From Chersky-840 sp963811775 (GTDB lineage: Bacteria > Actinomycetota > Acidimicrobiia > Acidimicrobiales > UBA8190), in the NCBI GenBank assembly GCA_963811775.1, contig CAWESO010000009.1:1-64000 (forward strand): DNA of 64,000 nt. Reading direction: 5' to 3'. Numbering within the stretch: the first letter of the stretch is position 1; the number at the start of each line of letters is the position of its first letter. The notes under the pieces are model-generated. The model saw only the letters and a list, made by a program, of their open reading frames with translations, ran no database searches and was not told the origin of the DNA. The position numbers were made by a program, and so were the translations under genes. Below are positions 7,820-15,717 of the stretch, piece after piece.

Positions 7820-9052
7820 GGCGGAATCCACCGGTCAGCGCAACGGGCCCTGTGAGATGAGCGAGAGCCATTCACAGGAGGACGTTGATGCAGGGCCAAC
7901 ATGGACACCTGAGTACCGAGCAGAAGCAGCTCGCCTTCCGCTTACGAGCACGAGGCTGGCGACTGGTCGATATTGCGCGGGAGATCGGGTGCACCGCGCC
8001 CATGGTCGGGAAGATGGTGCGCGACGGAAGGCACCGGCAGGCAAAACATTTCGACTGGCAGCCGCGTCCAGGTTGCCTCACGATCCGTGAGCGTGAGCGG
8101 ATCCTCTTTGGTATCGGACGGGGCGATACCCTGAGCGCTATCGCCAGAGCGCTGGGGCGATCGCCGTCGACGATCACCAGAGAGATCAACGCCAACGGTG
8201 GTCGGGAGCACTATTCGGCCTGGCACGCCCACGAACGAGCCCGGGAGCAGTCCCGGCGTCCCAAGCCCTGCAAGCTCCGCCGAGGCCGGCTCCTGACCGA
8301 GGTCGCTCGCCGACTCGAGCAGCTCTGGTCGCCCCAGGAGATCGCCTGGCGCTTAGCGTTGGACTTCCCGGACGACCCGGAGATGCGGGTGAGCCACGAG
8401 ACGATCTACCAGTCCCTGTTCGTCCAAGGCCGAGGCGAACTCCGCCGTGAGCTGGCCCGATGCCTGCGCTCGGGACGGACGGCACGCAAGCCCAGAGGCC
8501 GGGTCGAGAAGCGGGGACGGATTCCGGGCATGGTCATGATCTCCGAGCGACCGGCCGAAGCCGTCGACCGAGCCGTCCCCGGCCACTGGGAAGGCGACCT
8601 CATCTTGGGCGAAGGTGGGCGCAGCGCCGTGGGGACCCTGGTCGAACGCTCCACCAGGCTCGTGCTGCTTTTGCACCTCACAGAGGGCCGGTCTGCAGAC
8701 AGCGTCGAGAGGGCCATGCGCAAGGCCATCACGACGCTGCCCGAGGAGCTGTGGCGCTCCATCACTTGGGACCAGGGTGCAGAGATGTCGAACCATGTCC
8801 GCTTCACGACGTCGACCGGCATCCCGATCTACTTCTGCGATCCCCATGCTCCTTGGCAGCGCGGATCGAACGAAAACACCAACGGGCTCCTGCGCCAGTA
8901 CTTACCCAAGGGCACCGACCTCTCAAAGCAGTCCGCTACCGACCTACGCCGCATCCAACGAAGCCTCAACGGTCGACCGCGCAAGACACTTGGCTATCTG
9001 ACACCATTGGAGAAGTACACAGAGCTCGTTGCGTCCACCGGTTGAGACTGCC
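7820..9052 (+). mobile_element. IS30-family element inserted in IS3 OrfA (1233 bp)
   Basis: The ends are imperfect inverted repeats (GGCGGAATCCACCGGT and GGCAGTCTCAACCGGT, with matching extending through CGCAACG). The element is flanked by the 3-bp duplication ATG at 7817-7819 and 9053-9055. Taking it out restores an uninterrupted OrfA reading (RRANA-ILKS), which fixes both boundaries precisely. Length and target duplication fit the IS30 family. Confidence 0.93.
7888..9045 (+). CDS. IS30-family transposase
   Basis: The 385-residue protein has two N-terminal helix-turn-helix segments (LRARGWRLVDIAREIGCTAP and LSAIARALGRSPSTITREIN) and a C-terminal DDE core. The core shows GHWEGDLILG (Asp), SITWDQGAEM (Asp) and RGSNENTNGLLRQYLPKGTD (Glu). 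ATG 7888 is preferred to the adjacent TTG because GGAGG lies six bases upstream of it. The stop lies within the right terminal repeat region. The gene is intact and probably active. Confidence 0.93.
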   Translation: MQGQHGHLSTEQKQLAFRLRARGWRLVDIAREIGCTAPMVGKMVRDGRHRQAKHFDWQPRPGCLTIRERERILFGIGRGDTLSAIARALGRSPSTITREINANGGREHYSAWHAHERAREQSRRPKPCKLRRGRLLTEVARRLEQLWSPQEIAWRLALDFPDDPEMRVSHETIYQSLFVQGRGELRRELARCLRSGRTARKPRGRVEKRGRIPGMVMISERPAEAVDRAVPGHWEGDLILGEGGRSAVGTLVERSTRLVLLLHLTEGRSADSVERAMRKAITTLPEELWRSITWDQGAEMSNHVRFTTSTGIPIYFCDPHAPWQRGSNENTNGLLRQYLPKGTDLSKQSATDLRRIQRSLNGRPRKTLGYLTPLEKYTELVASTG

Positions 9053-9327
9053 ATGGCGTTCGCCCGTCGGAGCTCCCGCAGCTCCTTCTCCAACTCGGCG
9101 ATCCGGCCCTTGTCCTCAGTCGTCACCCCTAGGCGGGAACCGACGTCGATCTCGGCCTGTCGGACCCAGTTTCGAAGTGTCTGCTCGCCGATCCCGAGCT
9201 GGCGGGCGATGCGGGCCACGACACCCCATCGCTCCCCGGTCTCGGCGATGGTCTCATCGACCATCCGCACGGCCCGCTCACGCAACTCGGGTGGGTACTT
9301 CGGGGAGGGTGGTCTCTTGTCTGGCAC
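9053..9327 (-). pseudogene. N-terminal fragment of IS3 OrfA (second copy)
   Basis: Residues 1-91 of a typical OrfA are present: helix-turn-helix (RIARQLGIGEQTLRNWVRQA) and the start of the leucine-rich coiled coil (IAELEKELRELRRANA). The frame then runs into IS30. The rest of the gene is at 7762-7819. Confidence 0.88.
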
Positions 9328-9379
9328 GGCTCCAACCTTTCCAAAGGTTCAGAGCCTCCATGAAACCCAGGGCGATTCA

Positions 9380-9924
9380 GACGCTATCTCCAGCAACGAG
9401 TAGTGGGTATGGCCAACAGCATTCGCACTGCCGGTTACTGGGAGGTGGCTTCTGACGGCGGAGTATTCGCATTCAATGCCCCCTTCTATGGCTCGATGGG
9501 GGGCACTCCGCTTAATGCACCCATCGTCGGGATGGTGAGCGACAATCTGACTGGCGGCTACTGGATGGTGGCATCCGACGGGGGGGTCTTTGCGTTCAAT
9601 GCCCCCTTCTTCGGCTCAATGGGTGGAACGCGCCTAACCCGGCCCATCGTTGGCATGGCACCCAACCTCTTTGGAAATGGCTATTGGTTGGCGGCGTCGG
9701 ACGGCGGCGTGTTCGCCTTTGGCGACGCCCGGTTCTACGGCTCCATGGGAGGCACCGCTCTCAACGCACCCATCGTTGGTATGGCAAAAGCACCGTTCGG
9801 ACTGGGTTACTGGCTCGTCGCCAGAGACGGAGGGCTGTTCTCCTTCGGCGATGCCCAGTTCGAGGGATCAATGGGGCGGAGTCAGCTCACGGCACCCGTT
9901 GTCGGTATGGTTTCTGGTCTATAA
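9380..9924 (+). pseudogene. C-terminal part of a GYW-ASDGGVFAF repeat protein, 5' end lost
   Basis: Four repeats of about 40 residues follow each other, each reading GYW..ASDGGVFAF..A.FYGSMGGT.L..PIVGM. Such arrays fold as beta-propeller-like blades and are common in exported or surface proteins of Acidimicrobiia and relatives. The frame is open back to the IS3 end and already contains the tail of an earlier repeat (RVVGMA), so the gene was longer and has been cut by the insertion. A GTG at 9403 is only an artificial start. The role is unknown but the setting suggests a surface or secreted protein. Confidence 0.7.
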
Positions 9925-9974
9925 CAAATCAACTCCATCACCAAGGTTTCAAGCAACCGCGCCCTCCACTGCGA

Positions 9975-10229
9975 TCACCTCCATCGGAAATGCACGAACA
10001 CTCTCCCGAAGTTGCGTGAGTCCTTCTCGACGCGGTCGTAGAGTGCCTTGATCTCCTTCTGGTCGAGGAACCGCAGCACTCGCTTCTTGAGCTGGCCGCT
10101 GCCCTTCCCGGGAATGATCTCGACCAGTTGAGCCCTTTTGTCTACGGCCTCGTCGATGATGGCGCGGAGGGCTCGATCAATGTCGTCACCTCGGTTGTAG
10201 ACGTCGTGGAGGTCGAGCTTGAGCTTCAT
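9975..10229 (-). CDS. Smr-domain protein
   Basis: The protein is 84 residues and is essentially one Smr (small MutS-related) domain, with the N-terminal LDLHDVY, an HGKGSG-like loop (EIIPGKGSGQLKKRVLRFL) and a C-terminal strand RNFGRVFVHF. Smr domains bind or nick nucleic acids at branched or stalled structures. The ATG at 10229 overlaps the stop of the recombinase gene upstream (ATGA), so the two genes are coupled. The His of the usual HGxG loop is Pro here (IPGKGSG), which may reduce catalysis. Confidence 0.82.
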   Translation of the reverse strand: MKLKLDLHDVYNRGDDIDRALRAIIDEAVDKRAQLVEIIPGKGSGQLKKRVLRFLDQKEIKALYDRVEKDSRNFGRVFVHFRWR

Positions 10230-11248
10230 GAGGCCTCTCCAGGGCCCGCTCTGGTACTCGTGAACGGGACGTGCAGCGGCTTGGCCGCCTTCTTCTTCGC
10301 CTGCTCTCCCCATCGATCGTACCTAGCAGTGGTGGTGACATTGGCGTGCCCGACGAAGCGCTGGACCACGGAAATATCGACTCCGGCGTCGAGGAGGTCT
10401 GACACGCAGGAGCGCCGCAGGTCATGGGGTGAGAACGCCGTCACCTTGGCTTTCTCGGCCCGGGACTGAAGGATGGCGTACACCGCCTGGTCGGTCATGG
10501 GCCGGATGACCACCACACCCCTCTGGGTGATGGGGCAGAACAATGGGCCCGGCTCATCCCCGCGTACCCTGACCCACTCACGGACGGCGTCGGCCGCACC
10601 GTTGTCGATGTACGCGACGCGTTCCTTATTCCCCTTGCCCCGGACGGTGAGGGCGCCCGTCTCGGGATCGTAATCGGAGACCTGTAAGGCCACGACCTCG
10701 GCACGACGGAGACCGGCGGCGTAGAGGACGCCCATCAGAGCCGCATCACGGGCATCGGCGGGGCTGCCCGCACGACAGGACTCGAACAGGGCACGCAGCT
10801 CGCCGCGCGACAGGACTCGGCCTCGGGGCAGTCGTTCGCCTCGGACGGCGGGGAGGTCGATGGCTCGCTGAAGGTCCTCCGCTGACATGAGCCCAAGCCG
10901 CCACGCCTCGCGTAGGACTCCCCGAAGAGCGGCAAGGTGGCGGTTGGCTGTGGCGGGGCTGTAGCGGTCGGCGAGGGCGGTTCGCAGAGCCTGCGTGTGC
11001 TGATAGCCCAGGTGGTACCAAGGCAGGTGGTCGGCCTTCAAGCGGCCGCTGGTGAGGAGGGTGGCCATGGCCTCCAGGGCGGCCTTCTGTGACCGGCGCG
11101 ACCCGGGGGCCAACCGAGCGAGGTACACCTTGACCGGGTGCCTGTCAGGGTCGTCGACGGGTATCGGCAAGAAGTCGTCCGGGTCACCCGGGTCGTGGGG
11201 GACGGCTGAGTTGTCGGAGGCAGCGGGGAGGGTTTCGGTCATCGACAA
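10226..11248 (-). CDS. XerC/D-like tyrosine recombinase
   Basis: This 340-residue protein has an N-terminal SAM-like core-binding domain (about 40-130: SPATANRHLAALRGVLREAW) and a C-terminal catalytic domain. The motifs AAGLRRAEVVAL (Arg), SPHDLRRSCVSDLL (HxxR), FVGHANVTTTARYDR (GH and the Tyr nucleophile) are all present. It is a site-specific recombinase acting on DNA. It differs clearly from the phage-type integrase at 44944. Coupling to an Smr protein downstream is unusual. Codon use and length are normal, so it should be functional. Confidence 0.9.
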   Translation of the reverse strand: MSMTETLPAASDNSAVPHDPGDPDDFLPIPVDDPDRHPVKVYLARLAPGSRRSQKAALEAMATLLTSGRLKADHLPWYHLGYQHTQALRTALADRYSPATANRHLAALRGVLREAWRLGLMSAEDLQRAIDLPAVRGERLPRGRVLSRGELRALFESCRAGSPADARDAALMGVLYAAGLRRAEVVALQVSDYDPETGALTVRGKGNKERVAYIDNGAADAVREWVRVRGDEPGPLFCPITQRGVVVIRPMTDQAVYAILQSRAEKAKVTAFSPHDLRRSCVSDLLDAGVDISVVQRFVGHANVTTTARYDRWGEQAKKKAAKPLHVPFTSTRAGPGEAS

Positions 11249-11325
11249 CGTCTTGTCAGAAGCTCCATTCTCATAAGCAGTTTACCTGGGCCTCGGACCT
11301 CCTCGATCAAGGCGATGATGGGGCC

Positions 11326-11655
11326 ATGACCGTCATCCGCATCAACGCCATCACCGTCCCCGAGAGCGGCAGCGAGGAGCTTGCCCGCAGGTTCGCCGAG
11401 CGCGCTGGGGCCGTGGACAACGCCGACGGGTTCGAGGGCTTCGAGCTGCTGCGGCCGACTGATGAGCGGCTCACTTGGCTGGTGGTGACACGCTGGCGCG
11501 ACAAGGAGTCCTTCGAGGCGTGGGTGGCGTCACCGGCCTTCGCCCACGGGCATCGGGGCGTGTCAGCGAAGGGTGAGAAGCATCCCCCCGTGGCGGTGCA
11601 TAGCGAGCTGTGGGCGTATGAGGTCGAGGTCGCAGTGGCACATCCACCGGCCTGA
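11326..11655 (+). CDS. ABM-domain monooxygenase (heme-degrading-like)
   Basis: The 109-residue protein forms a single antibiotic-biosynthesis-monooxygenase fold: MTVIRINAITVPE, a helix FAERAGAVDNADGFEGFELL and the strand LTWLVVTRWRDKESFEAW. This resembles HmoA/MhuD-type heme-degrading enzymes of actinobacteria. A conserved Asn-Trp pair cannot be confirmed by eye, so the substrate is uncertain. The start ATG at 11326 follows a GATGGGG run. It precedes the acyl-CoA dehydrogenase by 31 bp on the same strand, so the two may share a transcript. Confidence 0.78.
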   Translation: MTVIRINAITVPESGSEELARRFAERAGAVDNADGFEGFELLRPTDERLTWLVVTRWRDKESFEAWVASPAFAHGHRGVSAKGEKHPPVAVHSELWAYEVEVAVAHPPA

Positions 11656-11686
11656 CCCGTTCGGACACGATGAGAGGTCTCCTACC

Positions 11687-12940
11687 ATGCCAATGAACGT
11701 GAAGGTCATTCCCACGCTCGACGAGCGCATCAACGACATCCGTATGAGGACGGCGGAGATCGTCAACAACTACATCCTCCCCAACGAGGCAAAGCTTTGG
11801 AACCTGAGCCGTGACGGCGACGTTCCCGAACACCAACGCCGCGAGGCACATCAACTCCGCGAAGAGATCAAACAGCGGGTGTGGGAAGCGGGACTGTGGG
11901 CACCGCACCTCCCGAAGGAGTACGGAGGGATGGGCCTCGACTTCCTCGCCCACGCCTACATGAACGAAGTGCTCGCTTACGCCATCGGGGCGGCGGCACT
12001 CTTTGGAGTGGTCGCACCAAACTCCGGGAACCAAACGATCCTCGTCAAGTACGGCACCGAGGAGCAGAAACAGAAGTGGCTCCTCCCCCTGATCGACGGG
12101 TCGATGGAGTCGGGCTTCTCGATGACAGAACCCCATAACCCGGGTTCCGACCCGCGATCACTCGACACGAGCGCCGTGCTCGAAGACGGCAAGTGGGTCA
12201 TCAACGGCCACAAGTGGTTCACATCCAACGGCATCGCCGCCGACTTCTTCATCGTGATGTGTCGTGTCAGCCAGCCAGGGGCGAAGCATGAGATCGGCCA
12301 GATGGTTCAGATCATCGTCCCGTCGAACGCCAAGGGCGTCAACATCGTTAGGGGCATTGGGATCTGGGGACGTGAACATTCAGACCATTGCGAGGTGATC
12401 TACGACAACGTTCGTGTCCCCGCCGACAACGCCCTGGGTCACGTCGGACAGGGCCACCAGGCTGCCCAGGACCGCCTCGGAGCGGGCCGAATCTTCCACT
12501 GCATGAACTCCGTCGGTCAGATGTTGCGGGCCTTCGACCTCATGGTCGAGCGTGCCTGTGAGCGCAAGGTCCACGGCGGCCTGCTGAAGGAGAAGCAGTT
12601 CATCCAGGGGTTCATCGCAGACAGCTACATCGACATCCAGGCCGCTCGCCTGATGACGATCCACGCTGCCGAGAAGATGGACCAGGACGACGGGTCAGCC
12701 CGAACCGATATCTCGGCCATCAAGGTGTTCGTGCCCGCCGCCTACAGCCGGGTGGTCGACCGTGCCATCCAGGTGTGGGGCGCGGCCGGTGTATCCAACG
12801 ACCTGCCGCTGGCCGCGATGTACCTGGGGGCGCGCACACTAAGACTCGCCGATGGTCCCGACGAGGTCCACAAGATCCTCATCGCCAAGAACGTCGTACA
12901 TCGCTACGAAATCGGGGGCAGCTGGGACTTCGGGAACTGA
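11687..12940 (+). CDS. Acyl-CoA dehydrogenase family flavoprotein
   Basis: The 417-residue protein has the three ACAD domains: helical N-terminus, beta domain (GFSMTEPHNPGSDPRSL, KWVINGHKWFTSNG) and C-terminal helical domain (AAQDRLGAGRIFHCMNSVGQ, QVWGAAGVSNDLPLAAMYLG). It would oxidise an acyl-CoA using FAD and pass electrons to ETF. The start at 11687 is chosen for the GAGAGG site nine bases upstream. The long N-terminal helix and DGPDEVHKI near the end resemble medium/branched-chain ACAD10/11-like enzymes; the substrate is not predictable. It looks like chromosomal metabolism caught between element remnants. Confidence 0.88.
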   Translation: MPMNVKVIPTLDERINDIRMRTAEIVNNYILPNEAKLWNLSRDGDVPEHQRREAHQLREEIKQRVWEAGLWAPHLPKEYGGMGLDFLAHAYMNEVLAYAIGAAALFGVVAPNSGNQTILVKYGTEEQKQKWLLPLIDGSMESGFSMTEPHNPGSDPRSLDTSAVLEDGKWVINGHKWFTSNGIAADFFIVMCRVSQPGAKHEIGQMVQIIVPSNAKGVNIVRGIGIWGREHSDHCEVIYDNVRVPADNALGHVGQGHQAAQDRLGAGRIFHCMNSVGQMLRAFDLMVERACERKVHGGLLKEKQFIQGFIADSYIDIQAARLMTIHAAEKMDQDDGSARTDISAIKVFVPAAYSRVVDRAIQVWGAAGVSNDLPLAAMYLGARTLRLADGPDEVHKILIAKNVVHRYEIGGSWDFGN

Positions 12941-13123
12941 GAGCTGCCCGGAGCCCAAGTCCAAGATGCAGCCACCAGGGGACGTACGTGCTCGCAAAGG
13001 GTGGCGCGGCGGTACGACCGGGCGCGGCACAACCTTGACCGGTACCCGACCTACGCACTGGCGGGGGTAATCGGGTAGTTGATCGGGCCCAAACCCCCTT
13101 CCAAGTTCAGAGATGCCTAGGTG

Positions 13124-13381
13124 CTACTGGTGCTCGAAACCTGATCTCGCGATACAGTCCTTGCACACCCGGAACACAACCTTGATCTCCCCGGCTGGGA
13201 GCTTTCCGTCCTCGCATCCGAAACGCGCAGCACACGCGTGCTCGACTATTGACTGAGCGTCCCTATCCGAAATGCCGTGGATCATGAGCCCGGCGATTGC
13301 CACCTCCGCCGGACCTTCCATCACAACGGCAGCGTCCCGTTTTCCTATAACACACGATGCAGGCGCCGCGAAAGGCACCAT
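13124..13381 (-). CDS. Hypothetical small protein with paired cysteines
   Basis: The 85-residue frame ends VFRVCKDCIARSGFEHQ and contains a CxxC plus two further Cys, so it could bind a metal. The probable start is the Met before EGPAEVAIAGLM, giving about 65 residues. It has coding-like third-position bias and lies alone in an otherwise gene-poor kilobase. No family recognised. Confidence 0.4.
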   Translation of the reverse strand: MVPFAAPASCVIGKRDAAVVMEGPAEVAIAGLMIHGISDRDAQSIVEHACAARFGCEDGKLPAGEIKVVFRVCKDCIARSGFEHQ

Positions 13382-13686
13382 GCAAGATCAAGGACGGCAA
13401 CGTCGTAGATGAGTCACTCAGTCCATGGCCGTTCGGATTCGATTCGTTGGCGTGCATTCGTTCTCCTTTCTCGGGCGCGGTCACCTTACGAAGGCCATCG
13501 GATGACGCAGTTCGCGAATCGCGCCGCCCAGCAGTCCTTGTTACAAGTTCATGATGCGTTCTTGGCCACAATGGAGCCGCATCCGTCACGCCGCGTCGAC
13601 CAAGGCCAGGGCGCGAGTTTTCATAAACTGTTGATTCCGTAATGCCAGCTCATCTTTTCTGAGACGTCGTTTTCGTGACACTTCTT
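13382..13686. other. Gene-free stretch upstream of structured RNA copy 1
   Basis: I see no convincing gene here. At about 13550-13570 the sequence GTTACAAGTTCATGATGCGT recurs as GTTACAAGTTCATGACGCGT at about 25142-25162, at a similar distance upstream of RNA copy 2. It may be a promoter or regulatory element of the RNA. Confidence 0.45.
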
Positions 13687-13892
13687 CGCGTGAACGCCGT
13701 ACGCACACCTATACGATGACCAACTCCTGAAGGCCCCAATGGGGACCGAAGGGAAAAGGGTGGCGCACCCCGGGCCCAGTGCTCGGGGTGCGTCGCGTTG
13801 ACGTGTCCATCCAACCCCCGCCGGAGAACCAAAGGGAAAAGGGGACGTCAACAACAACGTCAAAGGCGAACACCAAAGTCAAAGGCGACGCG
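13687..13892 (+). ncRNA. Putative structured RNA, copy 1 (about 206 nt)
   Basis: The segment folds into a closed multi-helix structure. A terminal stem pairs CGCGT/CGCC (13687-13698) with GGCG/ACGCG (13884-13892). A small hairpin CCCC-AAT-GGGG lies at 13734-13744. An 11-bp hairpin pairs 13762-13772 with 13784-13794, and an 8-bp stem pairs GTTGACGT (13797-13804) with ACGTCAAC (13845-13852). The purine-rich joins GAAGGGAAAAGGG and AAAGGGAAAAGGGG and the tail AACACCAAAGTCAAAGG are unpaired and conserved. Copy 2 at 25301 keeps the layout with compensatory changes. No good protein frame covers it. The strand is inferred from the conserved joins. Confidence 0.7.
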
Positions 13893-13930
13893 TCCATGAT
13901 CGCCGCCTAGCCCTCTGGCAATATCAAGGG

Positions 13931-14797
13931 GTGGGACAGCTGCGTGCCATGGTCGAATCGGATGTCCCAGCAGCCGTAAGGGCCTGGGACCACGCCTTTA
14001 AAACGATGCGCGCCAGGTACGGGCTTCCTGTCTCGACAATGACCGATTCGGACAACGTCCGATTGCAGAGGCGGATGCGTCACTTCTTGAGCACCGACCC
14101 CGAAGGGTCCTGGGTGGCCGAGGAAGGCGGGGCCATCGTCGGACTGTCTCAGTCATTTGTGCGCGAGGGCTATTGGGTGTTGTCCCTCCTTGCCACCTCG
14201 CCAGAATCCCAGGGGCATGGTCTGGGGCGTGAGTTGCTTCAGTTCGCCATGAACAACGCCGACCCCTCCGGCCCGGGCGCCATCCAGTCTTCCCGAGACC
14301 CTGCCGCGATGGCCTTGTACACCTCTGCCGGTTTCGCTCTGCACCCAGTGGTGAGGGGCTTCGGTACCGTGGGGCCGCGTTCGGTGAGCGTCGATCCCCG
14401 AGTTCGCCGTTCAGACGGTCTAGACATCGAGGTAGTCGAAACAATCGACCGTCTCGTTCGGGGCTCGGCTCGCTCGGTGGACGTCGTCGCCATGGTGAAC
14501 GAGCCGGGATGTCGCCTCCTGCTTTTCGACGACCGTGGATATGCAGTTGCGAAAAGCGACCGAGTGGTGACCCTTGGCGCTCGCGACGAAGAGGCGGCCA
14601 CGATTCTGCTCAAGGCGGCGCTGGCTGAGATGAGCGAGGGTGTCCAGGTCGAAGTCAACTGGCTTACCGCCAACCAACAGTGGGCCATCCGAGCGCTCGT
14701 CGACTCGGGGGTCGAGCTTGTCCCTTCCGGTCCAATGATGGTACGCGGCTTGCCTGGTCCGCCTGCCCCCTACATTCCAAGTGGCGGTTACGGATGA
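13931..14797 (+). CDS. GNAT-family N-acetyltransferase
   Basis: The 288-residue protein begins with a GNAT domain (residues 1-140) containing the acetyl-CoA loop LLATSPESQGHGLGRELLQF and the late beta strand AMALYTSAGFALHPVVRGFG. A second, more diverged GNAT-like half (about 150-280: AATILLKAALAEMSEGVQVE, QQWAIRALVDSGVELVPSG) follows, so this is a tandem-GNAT protein. Substrate unknown. GTG 13931 is used because the GAT-GGG upstream gives weak ribosome binding and there is no better start. It starts 38 bp after the structured RNA, so cotranscription is possible. Confidence 0.8.
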   Translation: MGQLRAMVESDVPAAVRAWDHAFKTMRARYGLPVSTMTDSDNVRLQRRMRHFLSTDPEGSWVAEEGGAIVGLSQSFVREGYWVLSLLATSPESQGHGLGRELLQFAMNNADPSGPGAIQSSRDPAAMALYTSAGFALHPVVRGFGTVGPRSVSVDPRVRRSDGLDIEVVETIDRLVRGSARSVDVVAMVNEPGCRLLLFDDRGYAVAKSDRVVTLGARDEEAATILLKAALAEMSEGVQVEVNWLTANQQWAIRALVDSGVELVPSGPMMVRGLPGPPAPYIPSGGYG

Positions 14798-14821
14798 CAT
14801 GGACGACGAGAGCCAAGAGGG

Positions 14822-15685
14822 TTAACGTGCGTTGAAGGGCGTCGTTCCCTGTTTTCCCACGAGCCTTGCGATGATTTCCTCGACGCCCCAGCGCGGGTCC
14901 AGGAACCGTTGACCATACGAGAGACGATCCTCGTCTGGGATACTTTCGAGGTTCCACTCCTTGATGATGAATGACTCGAACTCGTCGATTTCATCCTCGG
15001 GACACAGCCAGAAGGCGATCTCCCGCTCCTCAAGGGGGTAGTCGCCGACCTTCCGCCATTCCCGTTCCCACCAGAACTCCTTCTGTCCTGACCGCCACGT
15101 ACCCATCGCCTCAAAAAAGGGAAGGAGACTCGAACTCGGATGACTGACGAAATCACCTCTGATCGCCTCATCGCGTAGCTTGTCGAGAGCGTTTGCCTGG
15201 AGCCAGTCGTGCCCGGGAGTCATATCGACATACCACACAGGATTTGAGCCATTGTGCCTGGCCATCATTTTTGTCATCGCAAGGCCGTATGGGCGCAGGC
15301 GGACAGAGCGGCCGACGATGTCCGCGACAAGTGAGTACAGGTGCTCAACGGGAGCCTCACTGAAGCAGACGCACATTTGCGAATGACGAGCATTCTCACG
15401 ATTCGCGACTTGGTCTCGTGCCCAACCAAACGGAGACCGCGCAATGATTCGCCGGTCGCGAATAATCGACCGCAGGTTATCTGCTGCCGTCTGCCCGGCA
15501 GACTCTCGCGTAAAATGGGCAACGAACGTCGACAGATCGCTCCTGCGGCTGAGGACGTTTCGGATTGGCTGAGGGTTCTGTATACCTGACACCGGCACAG
15601 ACGAGAGTCTTGGTGTGGCTGAACCGACATCCTGGAGGGGATATTGGTGCTCTAACGACGACGGTGCCGGTTGTCGTTCTGTCAC
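14822..15685 (-). CDS. AbiGi/DUF2743-like protein, possible phage-defence gene
   Basis: This 287-residue soluble protein has an N-terminal motif FVAHFTRESAGQTAADNLRS, then CVCFSEAPVEHLYSLV, WYVDMTP and a charged C-terminus (EREIAFWLCPEDEIDEF). This order resembles abortive-infection AbiGi/DUF2743-type or DUF2971-type proteins, but I cannot be sure of the family by eye. It starts with GTG 31 bp from IS630 copy 2, whose arrival may have replaced its promoter. It faces the GNAT gene tail to tail. Location in a mobile region supports a defence role, by inference only. Confidence 0.55.
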   Translation of the reverse strand: MTERQPAPSSLEHQYPLQDVGSATPRLSSVPVSGIQNPQPIRNVLSRRSDLSTFVAHFTRESAGQTAADNLRSIIRDRRIIARSPFGWARDQVANRENARHSQMCVCFSEAPVEHLYSLVADIVGRSVRLRPYGLAMTKMMARHNGSNPVWYVDMTPGHDWLQANALDKLRDEAIRGDFVSHPSSSLLPFFEAMGTWRSGQKEFWWEREWRKVGDYPLEEREIAFWLCPEDEIDEFESFIIKEWNLESIPDEDRLSYGQRFLDPRWGVEEIIARLVGKQGTTPFNAR

Positions 15686-15717
15686 GATGCCCCCTACCTC
15701 GTCTCAGTCTGCCTTTA

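Larger units (their letters stand above)
6832..9379 (-). mobile_element. IS3-family element, second copy, interrupted by IS30
   Basis: Terminal inverted repeats TGAATCGCCCTGGGTTCGG (6832-) and TGAATCGCCCTGGGTTTCA (reading inward from 9379) bound the element. Removing the IS30 insertion and one copy of its 3-bp duplication leaves 1312 bp, the same size class as the first IS3. The flanks (GATAA on the left, GACGC on the right) show no matching target duplication. The gene remnants on the two sides are also unrelated, so a deletion or recombination has probably occurred here. Confidence 0.9.
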
